A stretch of 64,000 nt of DNA from Pseudoalteromonas sp. T1lg88 (GTDB lineage Bacteria > Pseudomonadota > Gammaproteobacteria > Enterobacterales > Alteromonadaceae): positions 411,622 to 475,621 of the forward strand of contig NZ_PQCF01000031.1 of NCBI RefSeq assembly GCF_002964765.1, in the 5' to 3' direction. Below are positions 62,327 through 64,000 of the stretch, one piece after another (position 1 is the stretch's first letter; every line of letters starts with the position of its first letter). The notes beneath the pieces are model-generated. The model had not been told where the DNA came from. It did not search any database and saw only the letters and a list, made by a program, of their open reading frames with translations. A program made the position numbers and the translations under genes.

Positions 62327-62866
62327 ATGAAATCACTAATGTTAGCCACCTTGGCCGGGGCCTTAAGCCTGGCTCCCCTAGCTGCCAGCCAAGCACAGGA
62401 AACGCCACGACATGGCTACACCCTGCATTACATTCAGGGTGAAGGGGATGTGCAAGGGATCAAATTAGGTTATCAGTATTATCTCAGCGAATACCTGCCG
62501 GAGCGCTTCAATAATTTTGAGGTGTTTTTTGAAAGCAGTGTGAACTTCTGGCGCTATGGCGACAACAATGACTATGATCGCAACTTTGTTGTGGCACTAA
62601 CCCCGGTATTTCAATACCCCATCACCCAATATCGGGGCCACCCGGTGCTGTTTGAATTTGGCATAGGGTTGTCGCTCTTAGATGACACCCAGTTCGCAGG
62701 CAAGGACGTAAGCACCCACTACCAGTTTGAAGACAGAATAGGCGTAGTCTACAAACTGGATAATGCCGAGTTTGGACTGCGCTACCTGCATTATTCCAAT
62801 GCCGGTTTTGAAAGCCCTAACCCGGGGCTGGACTTTATTTCCTTGTCCTACTCACGTTCATTTTAG
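62327..62866 (+). CDS. pagL: PagL-like lipid A 3-O-deacylase
   Basis: 179 aa from ATG 62327 (the ORF begins 13 codons earlier; GAGG lies 10 bases before this ATG). Signal peptide MKSLMLATLAGALSLAPLAASQA. An 8-strand outer-membrane barrel with the PagL catalytic signature RYLHYSNAGF (His and Ser) and downstream Glu; terminal Phe (SRSF). It removes an acyl chain from lipid A in known members. Divergent from mlaC, sharing an intergenic region. Confidence 0.85.
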   Translation: MKSLMLATLAGALSLAPLAASQAQETPRHGYTLHYIQGEGDVQGIKLGYQYYLSEYLPERFNNFEVFFESSVNFWRYGDNNDYDRNFVVALTPVFQYPITQYRGHPVLFEFGIGLSLLDDTQFAGKDVSTHYQFEDRIGVVYKLDNAEFGLRYLHYSNAGFESPNPGLDFISLSYSRSF

Positions 62867-62906
62867 TGTGCCCAGATAAGGGCTAATTTTATTCATGCGG
62901 TGAGCC

Positions 62907-63914
62907 TCAGCGTGGCTTAACCGCTACCACGGGGCGCACGGCGGTACTTTGTTGATAGAGTTGACGCAGCGCTTCACCCACCAATTCGGTATCAAAAGGC
63001 AAAATACGATGGCCGGGTGCCTGAATCTTACCCGAGCCCACATCCTGCAATAGCTGTTGCCCCATAAAGCTTAATTTTTGCTGCGCACACAAGCTATTAG
63101 CCAGCCAGGCACCGCCTAAAGACACGGCGGCGATAATGGGCGCGCGGCTAAATAACAGCTCTTGAGGAATTTCGGCAAAACCATTTAGGCAGGCAATACG
63201 GCCGCCAAAGCGCAGATGCGCCAAATCGGTAACAAAGGTGTCACCACCACAACTATTGAGTATGGTGTCAAAACCATCGGGGCCGAGTTCATGCTTAATA
63301 TCCCGCGCCAGTTGCTCTTCAGTGCTGGCAAAGACTACATCGGCGCCCAACGCCTTAATGCGCTCGTGCTCACGCTCAGGTGCACTGACAAATACCTTGG
63401 CACCGCGCTGACGCGCATATTGAATGGCAAAGTGAGCCACCGCTCCACAGCCGGAATTAATATAAATACTCTCGCCGGCCTGCAGCTGAATTTTGTCCAG
63501 CGCCGCCAGCGCCGTCATCCCGGCATTGGGCAAGGTGGCGGCCACAGCACTGGGGATGGACTCGGGCACTTCAGCAACCGCATAATTGGCCACCTTGGTA
63601 TAGCGCTTAAGTACCCCTTGATCCGCCAAACTGGTAGTAAAGATCACCCGGGTGCCGCGCTTAGGAAACACGCCGACCGGCGCCTCAACAACAGTGCCTA
63701 CCGCATCAATACCAAGCACATGAGGATATTGCCAACGACAAAAGCCCTCCGCACCAAGGCGCGCATCTATATGGTTCAGACCCACATATTCGACTTCCAC
63801 CAGCACCTCGCTGGCACCAATGGACGGCACCGGCAATTCTTGCAACTTCAGCGCCAGACTTGGCGAAGCTTCATGTAGTACAAGAGCCTGCATGGTGGGG
63901 TTGGGGCCGGACAT
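62907..63914 (-). CDS. MDR-family quinone oxidoreductase-like protein
   Basis: 335 aa. GroES-like part (VEVEYVGLNHIDARLG, HVLGIDAVGTVVEAP), then a Rossmann core with GCGAVAHFAIQYARQRGAKVFVSA. No zinc-binding Cys cluster is visible, so an NADPH:quinone-reductase/enoyl-type enzyme is likely. AGGA precedes the ATG (TAGGAAATAGCT). Substrate unknown. Confidence 0.87.
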   Translation of the reverse strand: MSGPNPTMQALVLHEASPSLALKLQELPVPSIGASEVLVEVEYVGLNHIDARLGAEGFCRWQYPHVLGIDAVGTVVEAPVGVFPKRGTRVIFTTSLADQGVLKRYTKVANYAVAEVPESIPSAVAATLPNAGMTALAALDKIQLQAGESIYINSGCGAVAHFAIQYARQRGAKVFVSAPEREHERIKALGADVVFASTEEQLARDIKHELGPDGFDTILNSCGGDTFVTDLAHLRFGGRIACLNGFAEIPQELLFSRAPIIAAVSLGGAWLANSLCAQQKLSFMGQQLLQDVGSGKIQAPGHRILPFDTELVGEALRQLYQQSTAVRPVVAVKPR

Positions 63915-63925
63915 AGCTATTTCCT

Positions 63926-64000
63926 ATGATTAAAAAGTGGTTTCAACGCCTGATGGCGAATATCATTATCGCGGTTGACGCCGCTGCAATACTCATACTG
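63926..64000 (+). CDS. start of a gene running off the window
   Basis: ATG 63926 opens 25 codons (MIKKWFQRLMANIIIAVDAA then AILIL) with no stop before the edge. The run of hydrophobic residues suggests an N-terminal membrane helix. Divergent from the MDR oxidoreductase by 11 bases. No clear ribosome site. Product unknown. Confidence 0.35.
   Translation, partial: MIKKWFQRLMANIIIAVDAAAILIL

Noticed and set aside
1..64000. CRISPR arrays, prophage, IS transposases, toxin-antitoxin pairs
   Set aside because: None found: no regularly spaced identical repeats with spacers, no integrase, transposase or phage structural genes.

Overview
This 64 kb window looks like chromosome of a marine or aquatic gammaproteobacterium of the Alteromonadales/Shewanella type; the genus is inferred and not resolvable here. 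The signs are about 50% GC, ordinary Shine-Dalgarno sites, many TonB, porin, S8/S9 peptidase and GGDEF/EAL proteins, a partial tRNA-Asn at the left edge, DctB/DctD with GlxA-type and LysR regulators, and no phage or conjugation genes.

Layout. 1-6.1 kb: tRNA-Asn 3' end, a 159-bp inverted-repeat element, a LapD-like degenerate GGDEF/EAL protein, a siderophore-type TonB receptor with a Fur-like site, and two overlapping bacterioferritin genes. 6.1-8.7 kb (minus): phospholipase D family lipoprotein, bfd behind another Fur-like site, isochorismatase-fold hydrolase. 8.9-13.4 kb: a 1517-aa beta-propeller/PAS/GGDEF/EAL signalling protein. 13.5-20.6 kb: frameshifted cation diffusion facilitator, patatin, an unknown membrane protein, ahpF-ahpC, and a PliI-like lysozyme-inhibitor lipoprotein. 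20.9-24.5 kb: a run of small minus-strand genes (membrane proteins, macro domain, DUF6868, DUF523 with a nonsense codon, two GNATs). Their gaps carry attC-like palindromes, suggesting an integrase-less remnant integron cassette array. 24.6-31.2 kb: DUF3429 gene, a two-TM gene, a DUF2431-like methyltransferase with a C2H2 finger, FG-GAP protein, DUF2799 lipoprotein, SGNH hydrolase, MBL hydrolase divergent from a GlxA-type regulator. 31.3-37.0 kb: a dicarboxylate module (SLC13/DASS transporter, porin, dctD, dctB) with a perfect 18-bp palindrome and a sigma-54-like promoter in front of the porin. 37.2-46.8 kb: RhtA-like exporter, second patatin, DUF4019, glutathione peroxidase with ohrR, GNAT, iron alcohol dehydrogenase, LysR, short CDF-like protein, LRR lipoprotein. 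46.9-54.9 kb: frameshifted M24 peptidase, lipoprotein plus S8 protease pair, intact M24 peptidase, orphan histidine kinase, GNAT with an internal deletion. 54.9-64 kb: S9 peptidase, LacI-glycosyltransferase, ThrE-type exporter followed directly by the second full repeat, twin hairpins, MlaC, PagL-like protein, MDR oxidoreductase, and the start of a further gene.

Working together. The iron genes (TonB receptor, paired Bfr subunits, Bfd) form an uptake/storage/release set. The Bfr subunits are complementary: one keeps the ferroxidase ligands and has lost the haem methionine, the other the reverse. AhpCF and Gpx-OhrR form two peroxide-defence loci. DctBD probably drives the adjacent porin-DASS operon rather than dctA or dctPQM.

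The most unusual items are the palindromic repeat family, two copies of which abut stop codons exactly; the attC-like cassette run; three genes each broken by one small change; the C2H2-tailed methyltransferase; and the twin related hairpins upstream of the 159-bp repeat at 61 kb. No coherent, wholly new system is proven; the cassette run and the repeat family are the best candidates for follow-up.
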